From: Chersky-840 sp963764205
GTDB taxonomy: Bacteria; Actinomycetota; Acidimicrobiia; Acidimicrobiales; UBA8190
Reading direction: 5' to 3'
NCBI GenBank assembly: GCA_963764205.1
Contig: CAVXRN010000002.1
Span: 248,001-312,000 of the forward strand
DNA: 64,000 nt
Shown here one piece after another: positions 33,492 to 41,619 of this stretch. Position 1 is the first letter of the stretch, and the number at the start of each line of letters is the position of its first letter. A program made the translations under genes and the position numbers. The notes below the pieces were generated by a model that was not told the origin of the DNA, did no database searches, and saw only the letters and a list, made by a program, of their open reading frames with translations.

Positions 33492-35086
33492 CCGTGGGTC
33501 AGGAGCGGTTGAAGTGTTCGGCGGTCACCGTGAACTTTGGCGGTATCGTCGCCCTCGAGGACATCGACGTCACTGTCCCGTCCGCCACCGTCGTCGGATT
33601 GGTCGGTCCGAACGGCGCGGGCAAGAGCACGCTCTTCGGCGTCCTCTCGGGTCTCCTGCGGCCATCGAAGGGCACCGTCGTATTGGACGGCGTGGACATC
33701 ACCGACAGCCGGCCGCAGCAACGTGCCAATTGGGGCATGGCTCGGACGTTTCAGCATCCCGAGCTGTTCGCCGATCTGACTGTCAGGGAACACCTGGTGC
33801 TCGCCCACCGAGCGAAACACGACCAGCGTCGGATCTGGTCGGACTTGTTCACCATGGGAAGTTTTCGCTCGGCCGACACGGTCGAGAAGACGCAGGTCGA
33901 CGAACTGGTTGCGATGTTGGGCCTGACCGCCATCGCAGATCGCACCGCGGTGGGGCTTCCCCTGGGCGTCGCCAGGCTCATCGAGCTCGGGCGGGCCCTC
34001 GCCTCGTCTCCGACGGTGCTCCTCTTGGACGAGCCGTCGTCGGGGCTCGACTCCTCGGACACCGAGCAATTCGAATCGACGTTGGGAGCTATTGCACGCC
34101 AACGCGGGATCTCGGTGTTGCTGGTGGAGCACGACGTCGAGCTCGTCATGCGCATGTGCACGTGGGTATACGTGCTGGACTTCGGCAAGATGATCGCGAA
34201 CGGAGCGCCGGACGTGGTCCGGGCCGATCCCGGGGTGCGAGCTGCGTATCTCGGCGAAGAGGTGTCTGGCGCGAATGCCGCTACCAACGGCAGTTCGGCT
34301 GGGGCAACGGTGCATGGGTCCGCCCGTGCTCCTCTGCCCCCGCAGTCCGTGGCTGGCCAACCCCGGCCATCCGCGTTGGTGCTCGAAGGCCTTTCCGTGA
34401 GGTACGGCGACGCCAAGGCGTTATCGGATGTCTCGTTCGACCTACCGCAGGGTCAGGTCCTCGCCGTGCTCGGTCCGAACGGCGCCGGAAAGAGCAGCCT
34501 CGCTCGCGCCATCGCCGGGTTGGTCCCGTCCGGAGGGCAGATCGTCCTGGCCGGCGAAGAAATCTCGGGGTGGCCGGCGCACCGGGTGCGACGCGCTGGG
34601 ATCGTCCATCTGCCCGAGGGGAGGGGTGTCTTCCGTGGACTCACGGTGACCGAGAATCTCCGAATGGGCGTGGCAACGCTCGGCAGCCGACAGGCGCGCC
34701 GCGAGGCTGTGGAGCGTGCGTTCGAGATCTTTCCGGCTCTCGACCGCCGCCGACACCACATTGCAGGGCTGCTCTCGGGCGGCGAACAGCAGATGTTGTC
34801 TCTGGCGCGAGCACTGGCGACAATGCCGAAGCTCCTGATCGCCGACGAATTGTCGCTGGGCCTCGCTCCTCTGATGGTCGACGTCGTCTTCGAAGGCTTG
34901 GCGCGGGCGAGAGATGCCGGAGTGACCGTGATCATGACCGAACAGTACGTGTATCGGGCTCTTTCATTTGCTGATCAATGTCTCGTGCTCCAGCGCGGTG
35001 AGATCGCATGGAAGGGGCCTGCCGATATCGCGAAGGGCGAGGTGCTCCGCCACTACCTGGGTGACGGAATGATGGCGGCGACATGA
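33488..35086 (+). CDS. Fused LivG-LivF ABC ATPase
   Basis: Start GTG at 33488 overlaps the permease stop (GTGA). The 532-residue protein holds two nucleotide-binding domains. The LivG-like half has Walker A GPNGAGKST, Walker B VLLLDEPSSGLD and switch His in LLVEHDVELV, but a degenerate signature (LPLGVARLIELGRAL instead of LSxGQ). The LivF-like half has Walker A GPNGAGKSS, signature LLSGGEQQML and Walker B LLIADELSLGLAP. A linker of about 50 residues rich in Ala/Ser/Pro joins them. It energises the fused permease. The asymmetry suggests that only one composite ATP site is fully canonical. Confidence 0.93.
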   Translation: MTVGQERLKCSAVTVNFGGIVALEDIDVTVPSATVVGLVGPNGAGKSTLFGVLSGLLRPSKGTVVLDGVDITDSRPQQRANWGMARTFQHPELFADLTVREHLVLAHRAKHDQRRIWSDLFTMGSFRSADTVEKTQVDELVAMLGLTAIADRTAVGLPLGVARLIELGRALASSPTVLLLDEPSSGLDSSDTEQFESTLGAIARQRGISVLLVEHDVELVMRMCTWVYVLDFGKMIANGAPDVVRADPGVRAAYLGEEVSGANAATNGSSAGATVHGSARAPLPPQSVAGQPRPSALVLEGLSVRYGDAKALSDVSFDLPQGQVLAVLGPNGAGKSSLARAIAGLVPSGGQIVLAGEEISGWPAHRVRRAGIVHLPEGRGVFRGLTVTENLRMGVATLGSRQARREAVERAFEIFPALDRRRHHIAGLLSGGEQQMLSLARALATMPKLLIADELSLGLAPLMVDVVFEGLARARDAGVTVIMTEQYVYRALSFADQCLVLQRGEIAWKGPADIAKGEVLRHYLGDGMMAAT

Positions 35087-35215
35087 TCGACCCGAGGGCG
35101 CCCCGCCGCGCTCCGAGGGGCAAGGAGGATGCGGTCGACTAGCAGCTGACACAGGTACACGTTCGAGAGAGGGAAAGAAGAGTGTTCGCGCAATCGATCT
35201 GTGGAGGGACAAGGC

Positions 35216-36439
35216 ATGCGCAGAGGTAGGAGGATCTTGATCACCGTGGCGGTCATCGGAATGGTCGCCGCAGGTTGCAGTTCAACAACGCCGAGCAGTA
35301 GCGCCGGAGGCAAGACCTACACCGTCGGTGTGCTTGCCGACATCACCGGCCTCGGCGCGTCCGCCAACAAGACGGTCGTCCAGGGGGTCAAAGCCGGAAC
35401 CGTGCTCGCCAAGCAGGACGGATACACGATCAAGTACGTCGTGGCCGACACGGCTACTGCACCATCCGGCGTGATTTCCGGAGCCCAGAAGCTGGTGGAA
35501 GAGGATCACGTAAATGCCGTCATCGTGCAGGCGGGATTTGCCTTTGCTGCTGCGCCCTTCCTGACGGCCCACGGGGTGCCGGTCATCGGAGCCGCAGAGG
35601 ACGGGCCCGAGTGGATCACGTCGAAGAACATGTTCTCGGTGTTCGGTCCTTTGGATGCGACAAAGGTCGTGACCACCCAGGGCACATTCTTCAAGAAGGA
35701 GGGCGTCACCAGGTTGGCGTCGCTGGGCTATGCGGTCTCACTTTCCTCGAGCGATTCTGCCTTGGGGGACGCCGATTCGGCCGAGCACGCCGGAATCAAG
35801 GCACCGTACGTCAATGCGAACTTTCCTTACGGCGGGACCAATGTCACGCCGGTGGCACTCGCGATGAAGAGCGCCAACGTCGATGGATTCGTCGGGAGTC
35901 TCGAGCCTAATACGTCATTCGCGTTGATCACAGAGCTCCGGCAGCTAGGCGTGCACCTCAAGGTAGCGTTGCTTCCTACGGGGTACGGAGGGGACCTTAC
36001 GCAAGCGGGGCCCGGTGCTCTTCAGGCCGCCCAGGGTGTCTACTTCCTGTCGTCGTTCGAGCCGGTGGAGATGCACACGGCGGCGACGGAGCAGTTCGTC
36101 AGCGCACTGCGGGCGTCGGGAATCAGCGGTGATCCGACGTTTGCGGAATACATCGGCTACACCTCGATTGCGATGTTGGTACAGGGCCTGAAAGCCGCGG
36201 GCACGACGACCAATCAGGCGGCGCTCATCCGGGCCCTTACGAACACCAAGGACTTCACCGCGGCGGGCTTGTTCGGCAGCCACAAGCTCAATCTCGGTGC
36301 CAAGACGAGTACCGCCGCGGGTGTGGACAACTGCTACTGGGTCACCAAGCTCGATGGGAGCAAGTTCCTCCTCGTTGCGGGGGCCGATCCGATCTGCGGA
36401 ACGGTCATTCCAGGCAAGACCGTCTCGGCGTCATCTTGA
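35216..36439 (+). CDS. Liv-type ABC solute-binding lipoprotein
   Basis: The ATG at 35216 follows GGAGGGACAAGGC. The 407-residue protein has a signal with lipobox VAAGC (Cys about residue 22), a short linker and a type 1 periplasmic binding fold (YTVGVLADITGLGAS, GAQKLVEEDHVNAV, GVPVIGAAEDGPEW). It is the last gene of the Liv operon, 130 bases after the ATPase, and ends before a strong hairpin. The fold is like LivK/amide-binding proteins; ligand residues cannot be assigned reliably. Higher expression than the transporter genes is usual for binding proteins and may come from its own leader. Confidence 0.92.
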   Translation: MRRGRRILITVAVIGMVAAGCSSTTPSSSAGGKTYTVGVLADITGLGASANKTVVQGVKAGTVLAKQDGYTIKYVVADTATAPSGVISGAQKLVEEDHVNAVIVQAGFAFAAAPFLTAHGVPVIGAAEDGPEWITSKNMFSVFGPLDATKVVTTQGTFFKKEGVTRLASLGYAVSLSSSDSALGDADSAEHAGIKAPYVNANFPYGGTNVTPVALAMKSANVDGFVGSLEPNTSFALITELRQLGVHLKVALLPTGYGGDLTQAGPGALQAAQGVYFLSSFEPVEMHTAATEQFVSALRASGISGDPTFAEYIGYTSIAMLVQGLKAAGTTTNQAALIRALTNTKDFTAAGLFGSHKLNLGAKTSTAAGVDNCYWVTKLDGSKFLLVAGADPICGTVIPGKTVSASS

Positions 36440-36461
36440 TCCTCCCGGGTCGCAGTCCGAA

Positions 36462-36504
36462 GCAGGGTCTCCCTCGTCAACGATCTGGTCGAGGGAGACC
36501 CTGC
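36462..36504 (+). terminator. Terminator hairpin of the Liv operon
   Basis: GCAGGGTCTCCCTCG and its exact complement form a 15-bp stem around a 13-base loop, 23 bases after the stop of the solute-binding protein gene. A T-run is absent. Confidence 0.75.
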
Positions 36505-36650
36505 AAGGCCGCGGCGCGTCTTGAGGTAGCAAGAGAGCCGACGACGACCACGCGACCAAGTGCTGGACCCGCTCCACTGTCGGAGCAGGCAGGGGAGTCG
36601 AAGTTACTGCTCAGTAGATTTGGATCGGCCAGGCTGTGTGCAGGGATCGT

Positions 36651-36706
36651 CAATAGTGACTATTGGCTTCGACCTCGACGGCGGATAATTTTAGTGAACA
36701 CTTACT
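36651..36706. promoter_or_regulatory. Promoter/operator region of the second surface protein
   Basis: CAATAGT-G-ACTATTG (36651-36665) is a perfect 15-base palindrome. GATAAT (36684-36689) could be a -10, and AGTGAACACTTACT (36693-36706) resembles the AGTAAG-NN-CTTACT sites at 40089 and 44529. All lie within 110 bases upstream of the ATG at 36760. Otherwise the 36505-36759 spacer holds no gene. Confidence 0.4.
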
Positions 36707-36759
36707 ATGGGTGCTGACGTCGACGGAATCGGTCGACTGATCGAGGGGCGGGGGACACC

Positions 36760-37812
36760 ATGCAAGTTGCTCGAACGGACGCGACGAGCCACGTCCGGCT
36801 GTTGAGACCGGGGGACGTCACGCGCCGAATGTGCAAGGCGATCTTCGCAACGATTCTCGGCATGGCGTCGCTCGTGGGGTTCGGCCTGGCGTTGGCCACG
36901 CCAGCGGTCGCTGGGACGCCGGTTCTCACGGTTTCCCCCGACTCAGGCGTCACCCCAGGGCAGAACGTGACCGTCACGGGCAGCGGCTACGCCGCGAATT
37001 CGCTCGGGTCAGTCCTACAGTGCAGCGGCGATCCGACCGTGCCAATGGTGACGCTCCCGGCGCCCGTTGGGCAGACGATCAACGTGAGTTGTCAAGCGTT
37101 GAACATTCTCAAGCTCACGTCGACGAACGGGAGCGGTGGGTTCACCACCACCTGGAAGATCCTCAGCGGGACGGTCGGCCCACCCTGTGGCCCACCCCCT
37201 GCCGCGGCGACATGCCCGGCGACTGACAGCGCCGGTATCGCGCCGGCGACAGACGCCGCCAACTACCCGTGTCCTCCGACCCCGGCTCAGCAGGCTGCTG
37301 GCGTCACGTGTTACATCGAGTACGGGGACGCCACCTTGGAGTCGGCGAAAGCGAGTTTCACCTTCGCCGGTGAGGCCACCGCTGGGGCGCCCGCCACCAC
37401 GGCACCCGCGCCCGCCACCACTGCTCCGCCGACAACGGCAGCGCACACGACGGCCACCACAGCTCCTGTGGCGGTCGCGCCAACCACAGTCGCGCCGGCA
37501 ACGGCACCCGTGGTCGCGCCCGCTGCTGCGCCCAGCACGGCCCCGCTCGCCTCCACCGGGCCCGGGCCCGACCTGTGGATCGTCGGGATCATCGGTTTCA
37601 TCGCCCTGTATCTGGGGACGTGGCTGGTCGTCCTGGTCGACCGGCCCAACAACGTTCTGTATCGCTGGGTTCGAAGGTCACACGTGGCCACAGCAGCGGG
37701 TGCTGGGCCACCAGAGGGGATGTCGGTGGCAGCACCGGAGTGGGCCGACGCTCCTGAGGACGCTTCGGTCGGCGCACGACCGGTTCGACCGCCGGGACTC
37801 TGGGTGGGGTAG
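36760..37812 (+). CDS. Surface protein with LASTG-transmembrane C-terminus
   Basis: The ATG at 36760 follows GGGGG. The 350-residue protein has a long signal (AIFATILGMASLVGFGLALATPAVAG) and an IPT-like domain (LTVSPDSGVTPGQNVTVTGSG). The same Cys block as in the 27846 protein follows (TCPATDSAGIAP, CPPTPAQQAAGV). An Ala/Thr/Pro stalk comes next, then LASTG (codons 37546-37560), one membrane helix (WIVGIIGFIALYLGTWLVVLV) and a polar tail of about 55 residues. The two proteins are paralogues with different stalk length. Class E sortase anchoring is possible from LAxTG, but the long tail leaves simple membrane anchoring open. Function is unknown; adhesion or wall scaffolding is a guess. Confidence 0.8.
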   Translation: MQVARTDATSHVRLLRPGDVTRRMCKAIFATILGMASLVGFGLALATPAVAGTPVLTVSPDSGVTPGQNVTVTGSGYAANSLGSVLQCSGDPTVPMVTLPAPVGQTINVSCQALNILKLTSTNGSGGFTTTWKILSGTVGPPCGPPPAAATCPATDSAGIAPATDAANYPCPPTPAQQAAGVTCYIEYGDATLESAKASFTFAGEATAGAPATTAPAPATTAPPTTAAHTTATTAPVAVAPTTVAPATAPVVAPAAAPSTAPLASTGPGPDLWIVGIIGFIALYLGTWLVVLVDRPNNVLYRWVRRSHVATAAGAGPPEGMSVAAPEWADAPEDASVGARPVRPPGLWVG

Positions 37813-37873
37813 GAGCCTTCGGTTGCAGCGTTGACTGGCAGGGGGGTGAACGACGGCGAAGGGAACCACGGAC

Positions 37874-38101
37874 ATGAACCAAGCACCAGTGGTTGGGCGA
37901 AATCTACGCGGGCGTTGGTCCACCCAGGCGCAATACTCGTCGATGTGCCCCGCCTGCGGCGGTGTCGTCGATGTGGGTGAACCGCTCGAGCGGTGGCGAG
38001 TAGGTGGCCTGCGGTGGGTCCACCAGGATTGCAAAGACTCCCCGAAGCCTCGGAACATGAGCAGCACAGCAGCCAAGGGTTTGCTCGACCACGAAGCCTG
38101 A
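37874..38101 (+). CDS. Small zinc-finger-like protein
   Basis: The 75-residue protein starts at an ATG with GAAGGGA 9 bases upstream. It contains MCPACGGVVDVGE and, 20 residues later, GGLRWVHQDC, a CxxC...HxxC arrangement that fits one zinc site. The rest is basic. Short actinobacterial proteins with a CPxC-GE-WVHxxC pattern exist but have no known role. It is preceded by the surface-protein gene and followed by the KstD-like gene on the same strand, each with a spacer that could hold a promoter. The motif argues for a real gene despite its length. Confidence 0.5.
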   Translation: MNQAPVVGRNLRGRWSTQAQYSSMCPACGGVVDVGEPLERWRVGGLRWVHQDCKDSPKPRNMSSTAAKGLLDHEA

Positions 38102-38231
38102 GCGCACGACACGTCGCGTGGTACCTGTCCATGATCCACCGATGGTCGGCGATTACTTTGATGCCGTAGCATTGTCGTCCTTGCCCTGATAGCTTGCCGC
38201 GACGTGAAGGAGCTCATGGGAAGGTCGTGAC

Positions 38232-39911
38232 ATGACGACATGGGACTGCACCGTCGACGTCGTGATCGTCGGATCCGGTGGTGGCGGCATGGTCGCGGCG
38301 CTCACCGCGGCTGACGCAGGAGCGAGCGCACTCGTGCTCGAGAAGCAGGAGCTCCTCGGTGGCTCGACTGCCATGTCGGGCGGGATTGTCTGGGTGCCGA
38401 ACAACCCGGTCATGCGGGCAGAGGGGGTCGAGGACTCCTACGAAGCCGCCATGAGTCATTTCGAAGCGGTCGTGGGCGACGTCGGACAGTGCTCCTCCTA
38501 TGAGCGCCGAGACGCGTTCCTCTCGGCCGGGCCCGAGATGGTCGCGTTCCTTCAGCGCAGTGGTGTGCGCTTTGTGTTCTGTCGCGGCTACAGCGACTAC
38601 TACTCGAGCGCCAAGGGTGGACATGAGATCGGGCGCGGGATCGAGCCCGTCCCGTTCGATGGTCGAGTGCTCGGTGAGTGGCTCACAAAAATGCAGCCCG
38701 GGCTGGCGAAGAGCCTCGGCCTCGCGGTGATGACGAATGAAGCGCGTGCACTGTCGCACTTCAACCGCGACATTCGGGCCTTCGCTATTTCGGCGCGCGT
38801 CGTGCTCCGGACCTATGCGGCGAGACTCCGGCGCCGAGCACTGCTCACCAACGGTGCCTCATTGATCGCGCAGATGTTGCACATCGCTGTCGATCGTGGA
38901 ATCTCGGTCTGGACGGAGGCACCTCTCGAGGAACTGATCGTCGAGGACGGCCGCGTCGTGGGGGTTCGTACCGTGCGGGCGGGGTCTCCCGTAATGATCC
39001 GCGCCCGTCACGGGGTGGTGCTGGCGTCGGGGGGCTTTGCCCACAACCCCGAGATGCGGGAGCAGTACGGAGGCGATCAACCGAACCGGGCGAGATGGTC
39101 GATCGCCAATCCGGGCGATACCGGCGAGGCCCTCCAGGCGGCGATGCGGCTCGGCGCGAAGACCGATTTGATGGACGAAGCCTGGTGGCTGCCGTCGCCC
39201 CGAACGGGACGGTTCGGGCAGTCCACACTCGACCAGGCGCGTCAACGTCCGCGGACGATCTACGTCGATGCGGCGGGACAACGATTCGTCAACGAGTCGA
39301 ATTCGTACATGGAAGTGGGGAAGGAGATGTATGCCCGCAACCGGACGAGCAAGGCGGTCCCGTGCTGGCTGATCTTCGATGATCGCTACCGCAAGCGGTA
39401 CGCACACCAGCGCTCGAGGCCCGGCCGGTTCCCACGGAAGCTATTCGAGAGCGGGATGCTCAAGCAGGCGTGGACGCTCAACGACCTGGCCCGGACGTGT
39501 GACATCGACCCTGCCGGGCTGACGGAAACCGTCGAACGATTCAATGCGAACGCGGCGCAGGGCATCGATCCCGACTACGGGCGGGGCGAGTCCGCCTACA
39601 ACCGGGCGTTGGGCGATCCGAACCGCAAGGTGCATCCCTGCCTAGGCCCGATCGACGAGCCGCCGTATTACGCGGTCCAAGTCGTGCCGGGGGACATCGG
39701 GACGTGCGGTGGGCTCGTCACCAACGAGCATGCGCAGGTTGTCGATCAAGATGACCGGCCGATCGAGGGGTTGTACGCGACGGGCAACGGTACCGCCACG
39801 GTCATGGGCCGCCACTACCTCGGCCCGGGCGCGAGCATCGCCAACACGATGGTCTTCGGCTATGTCGCGGCACGCCACGCCACTGGTGAGGGCCGCGCCG
39901 CTGGACGTTGA
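38232..39911 (+). CDS. FAD-dependent 3-ketosteroid delta-1-dehydrogenase-like protein
   Basis: The ATG at 38232 follows GGAAGG. The 559-residue flavoprotein has the FAD-binding motif GSGGGG at residues 14-19, LEKQELLGGSTAMSGG, a second FAD segment HGVVLASGGFAHNPEM and the C-terminal block YYAVQVVPGDIGTCGGL with LYATGNGTATVMG. These match the fumarate reductase/KstD family. In KstD a Tyr and Gly in the Y-x-V-x-PGD-GT-GG block bind the C3 keto group; KstD usually has Lys where this protein has Cys (GTCGG). It may desaturate ring A of a steroid or another cyclic ketone. Neighbouring P450, thiolase and SDR genes fit steroid or terpenoid catabolism; the substrate is inferred. Confidence 0.85.
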   Translation: MTTWDCTVDVVIVGSGGGGMVAALTAADAGASALVLEKQELLGGSTAMSGGIVWVPNNPVMRAEGVEDSYEAAMSHFEAVVGDVGQCSSYERRDAFLSAGPEMVAFLQRSGVRFVFCRGYSDYYSSAKGGHEIGRGIEPVPFDGRVLGEWLTKMQPGLAKSLGLAVMTNEARALSHFNRDIRAFAISARVVLRTYAARLRRRALLTNGASLIAQMLHIAVDRGISVWTEAPLEELIVEDGRVVGVRTVRAGSPVMIRARHGVVLASGGFAHNPEMREQYGGDQPNRARWSIANPGDTGEALQAAMRLGAKTDLMDEAWWLPSPRTGRFGQSTLDQARQRPRTIYVDAAGQRFVNESNSYMEVGKEMYARNRTSKAVPCWLIFDDRYRKRYAHQRSRPGRFPRKLFESGMLKQAWTLNDLARTCDIDPAGLTETVERFNANAAQGIDPDYGRGESAYNRALGDPNRKVHPCLGPIDEPPYYAVQVVPGDIGTCGGLVTNEHAQVVDQDDRPIEGLYATGNGTATVMGRHYLGPGASIANTMVFGYVAARHATGEGRAAGR

Positions 39912-39974
39912 GTGGCGCACAACGGTGGAGGGGAAGGTGCCGAAAGCGACGAGCCTCCGAAGTAGATTGTGCTG

Positions 39975-40029
39975 GGCGGTGGCACGGGGCGAGTAAGGGG
40001 GAACCGACCCGCCCCGTGCCGTGACCGCC
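39975..40029 (+). terminator. Candidate terminator hairpin
   Basis: GGCACGGGGCG (39981-39991) pairs with CGCCCCGTGCC (40010-40020), extended by an outer GGCGGT/ACCGCC pair. It lies about 65 bases after the KstD-like gene and separates it from the next operon. Confidence 0.55.
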
Positions 40030-40088
40030 AGCGCCCCACCTTCCTCACCGGCGTCGCCCGATGGGGGTACTGGTAGGGATGGAAACAA

Positions 40089-40102
40089 AGTAAGGCCTTA
40101 CT
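40089..40102. promoter_or_regulatory. Perfect palindrome AGTAAGGCCTTACT
   Basis: A 14-base perfect palindrome in an AT-rich patch lies 105 bases upstream of the HMG-CoA-synthase-like gene. It shares the AGTAAG-NN-CTTACY form with the site at 44529 near the TetR gene 44663, which makes that regulator a candidate binder. The adjacent AGTATACAAGCT may hold the promoter. Confidence 0.5.
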
Positions 40103-40206
40103 CACCAGTATACAAGCTAAGCTTTGCAGACCACAAGGGCGTGACGAACAATGATGGAGGTGGGAAAGGTGCGGCTCGCTCTCCGACGCAGTCATCCTGG
40201 AGCTCG

Positions 40207-41619
40207 ATGAGGGGGATCCGGAGCTACGCCGCCTATGTCCCGTACCGCCGACTCGAGCGCAAGGACGTCGCCTCGGTCTTCGGAGGTGCTCCTGGCCGGG
40301 GGCAGCGGACGGTGGCCTCGTTCGACGAGGACACCACCACCCTCGGGTTCGAGGCTGCCCGCCTGGCGCTGAGATCCGTCGGCGGGGCGGCGCCCGACGC
40401 ACTGTGGTTCGCCACCGCCGAGCCGGCCTATGCCGAGAAGACCAACGCCACCGCGATCCACGCCGCCCTGCGCCTGGACCCCACGGTGGCGGTCATGGAC
40501 GTCAACGGAGCCGTGCGTTCAGGGGTCGGCGCTTTCCTCGCCGCCGCCCGTGGGGTCGACGATGTGCTCGTGGCCGTGGCCGGCATGAGAGGCGGCTTGC
40601 CGATGAGCGCCGATGAGGCCGAGGGGGGCGATGGTGGCGCCGCTGTGCTCGTCGGCAACGACAGCAACGGTCCCGTGATCGCGCAGTACCTCGGCGGAGC
40701 GTCGGAGACCGAGGAGTTCGTCGATCGCTGGCGGGCGCCGGGCTCGCCCCGCACGCGGCGATGGGAGGAGCGATTCGGCGAGACGGTATACGTGCCCATG
40801 GTGGAGCGGGCCTGGAACGCGGCCCTCAAGACGTGCGAACTGAATCCTGACCAGGTCGACGTCGCCATCGTCACCGGAACCCACGGACGGGCGGTGCGGG
40901 CCGCGGCCCGCAAGCTCGGCGCCAAATCAATTGCCGACAACCTCGATGCTGTCGTGGGCAACACCGGCGCGGCGCACTTTGGTGTTGTGCTCGCCGACGT
41001 GCTCGACAAGGCTGAGCCCGACACGACGATTGCGGTGGTGGTGTTGGCAGATGGCGTCGAGGTCCTGCTCTTCCGGACGACGGACGCCATTGCGTCGTAC
41101 TCCCCGGCCAAGTCGGTCGCCGACCAGATCGCCCAAAGCGCGGTGGTTCCGTACGGCAAGTTCTTGACGTGGCGGAACATGGTCGAGGTTGAGCCACCCA
41201 ATCGGCCGACCCCCAATCGCCCGTCTTCGTCAGCCGCGGCCCGCTCGACGGACTGGAAATTCGGGTTCGTCGGGTCTCGCGATCTGCAGACCGGCATCGT
41301 CCACCTTCCGCCGCAACGGGTCGGGATCTACGGCGGCAAGACCGATGACATGGAGCAGGTGCCGGAGTCCGAGACCGTGGCGACGGTCGCCACGTACACG
41401 GTCGACCGGCTCATCTACTCGGAGAGCCCACCGGTGATCTTTGCCGTGCTCGATTTCGATGGCGGCGGCCGCTTCCCCTGCCAACTGACTGATTGCGATG
41501 TCGACGACGTCGAGGTCGGCACTCGGGTGGAAATGACGCTTCGTCGGCTGTTCACGGCTGATGGGATCCATAACTACTTCTGGAAAGCCCGTCCCATCGG
41601 GGCGAAGGAGGCATCGTGA
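40207..41619 (+). CDS. HMG-CoA-synthase-like domain fused to DUF35 OB-fold
   Basis: The ATG at 40207 (MRGIRSYAAYVPYRRL) is preferred, with GGAG upstream and an N-terminus typical of the family. Of 470 residues, about 1-310 form a thiolase-fold HMG-CoA synthase/KAS III-like domain (SFDEDTTTLGFEAARLAL; VVGNTGAAHFGVVLADVL). The position where the nucleophilic Cys should stand reads DVNGAVRSG, so the Cys is missing. Residues about 345-465 are DUF35: the zinc-ribbon part (FGFVGSRDLQTGIVHLPPQRV) has lost all Cys, the OB-fold (TYTVDRLIYSESPPVIFAVLDF) remains. It is probably a structural or CoA-channelling partner of the thiolase encoded next, with 4-base overlap. Confidence 0.82.
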   Translation: MRGIRSYAAYVPYRRLERKDVASVFGGAPGRGQRTVASFDEDTTTLGFEAARLALRSVGGAAPDALWFATAEPAYAEKTNATAIHAALRLDPTVAVMDVNGAVRSGVGAFLAAARGVDDVLVAVAGMRGGLPMSADEAEGGDGGAAVLVGNDSNGPVIAQYLGGASETEEFVDRWRAPGSPRTRRWEERFGETVYVPMVERAWNAALKTCELNPDQVDVAIVTGTHGRAVRAAARKLGAKSIADNLDAVVGNTGAAHFGVVLADVLDKAEPDTTIAVVVLADGVEVLLFRTTDAIASYSPAKSVADQIAQSAVVPYGKFLTWRNMVEVEPPNRPTPNRPSSSAAARSTDWKFGFVGSRDLQTGIVHLPPQRVGIYGGKTDDMEQVPESETVATVATYTVDRLIYSESPPVIFAVLDFDGGGRFPCQLTDCDVDDVEVGTRVEMTLRRLFTADGIHNYFWKARPIGAKEAS

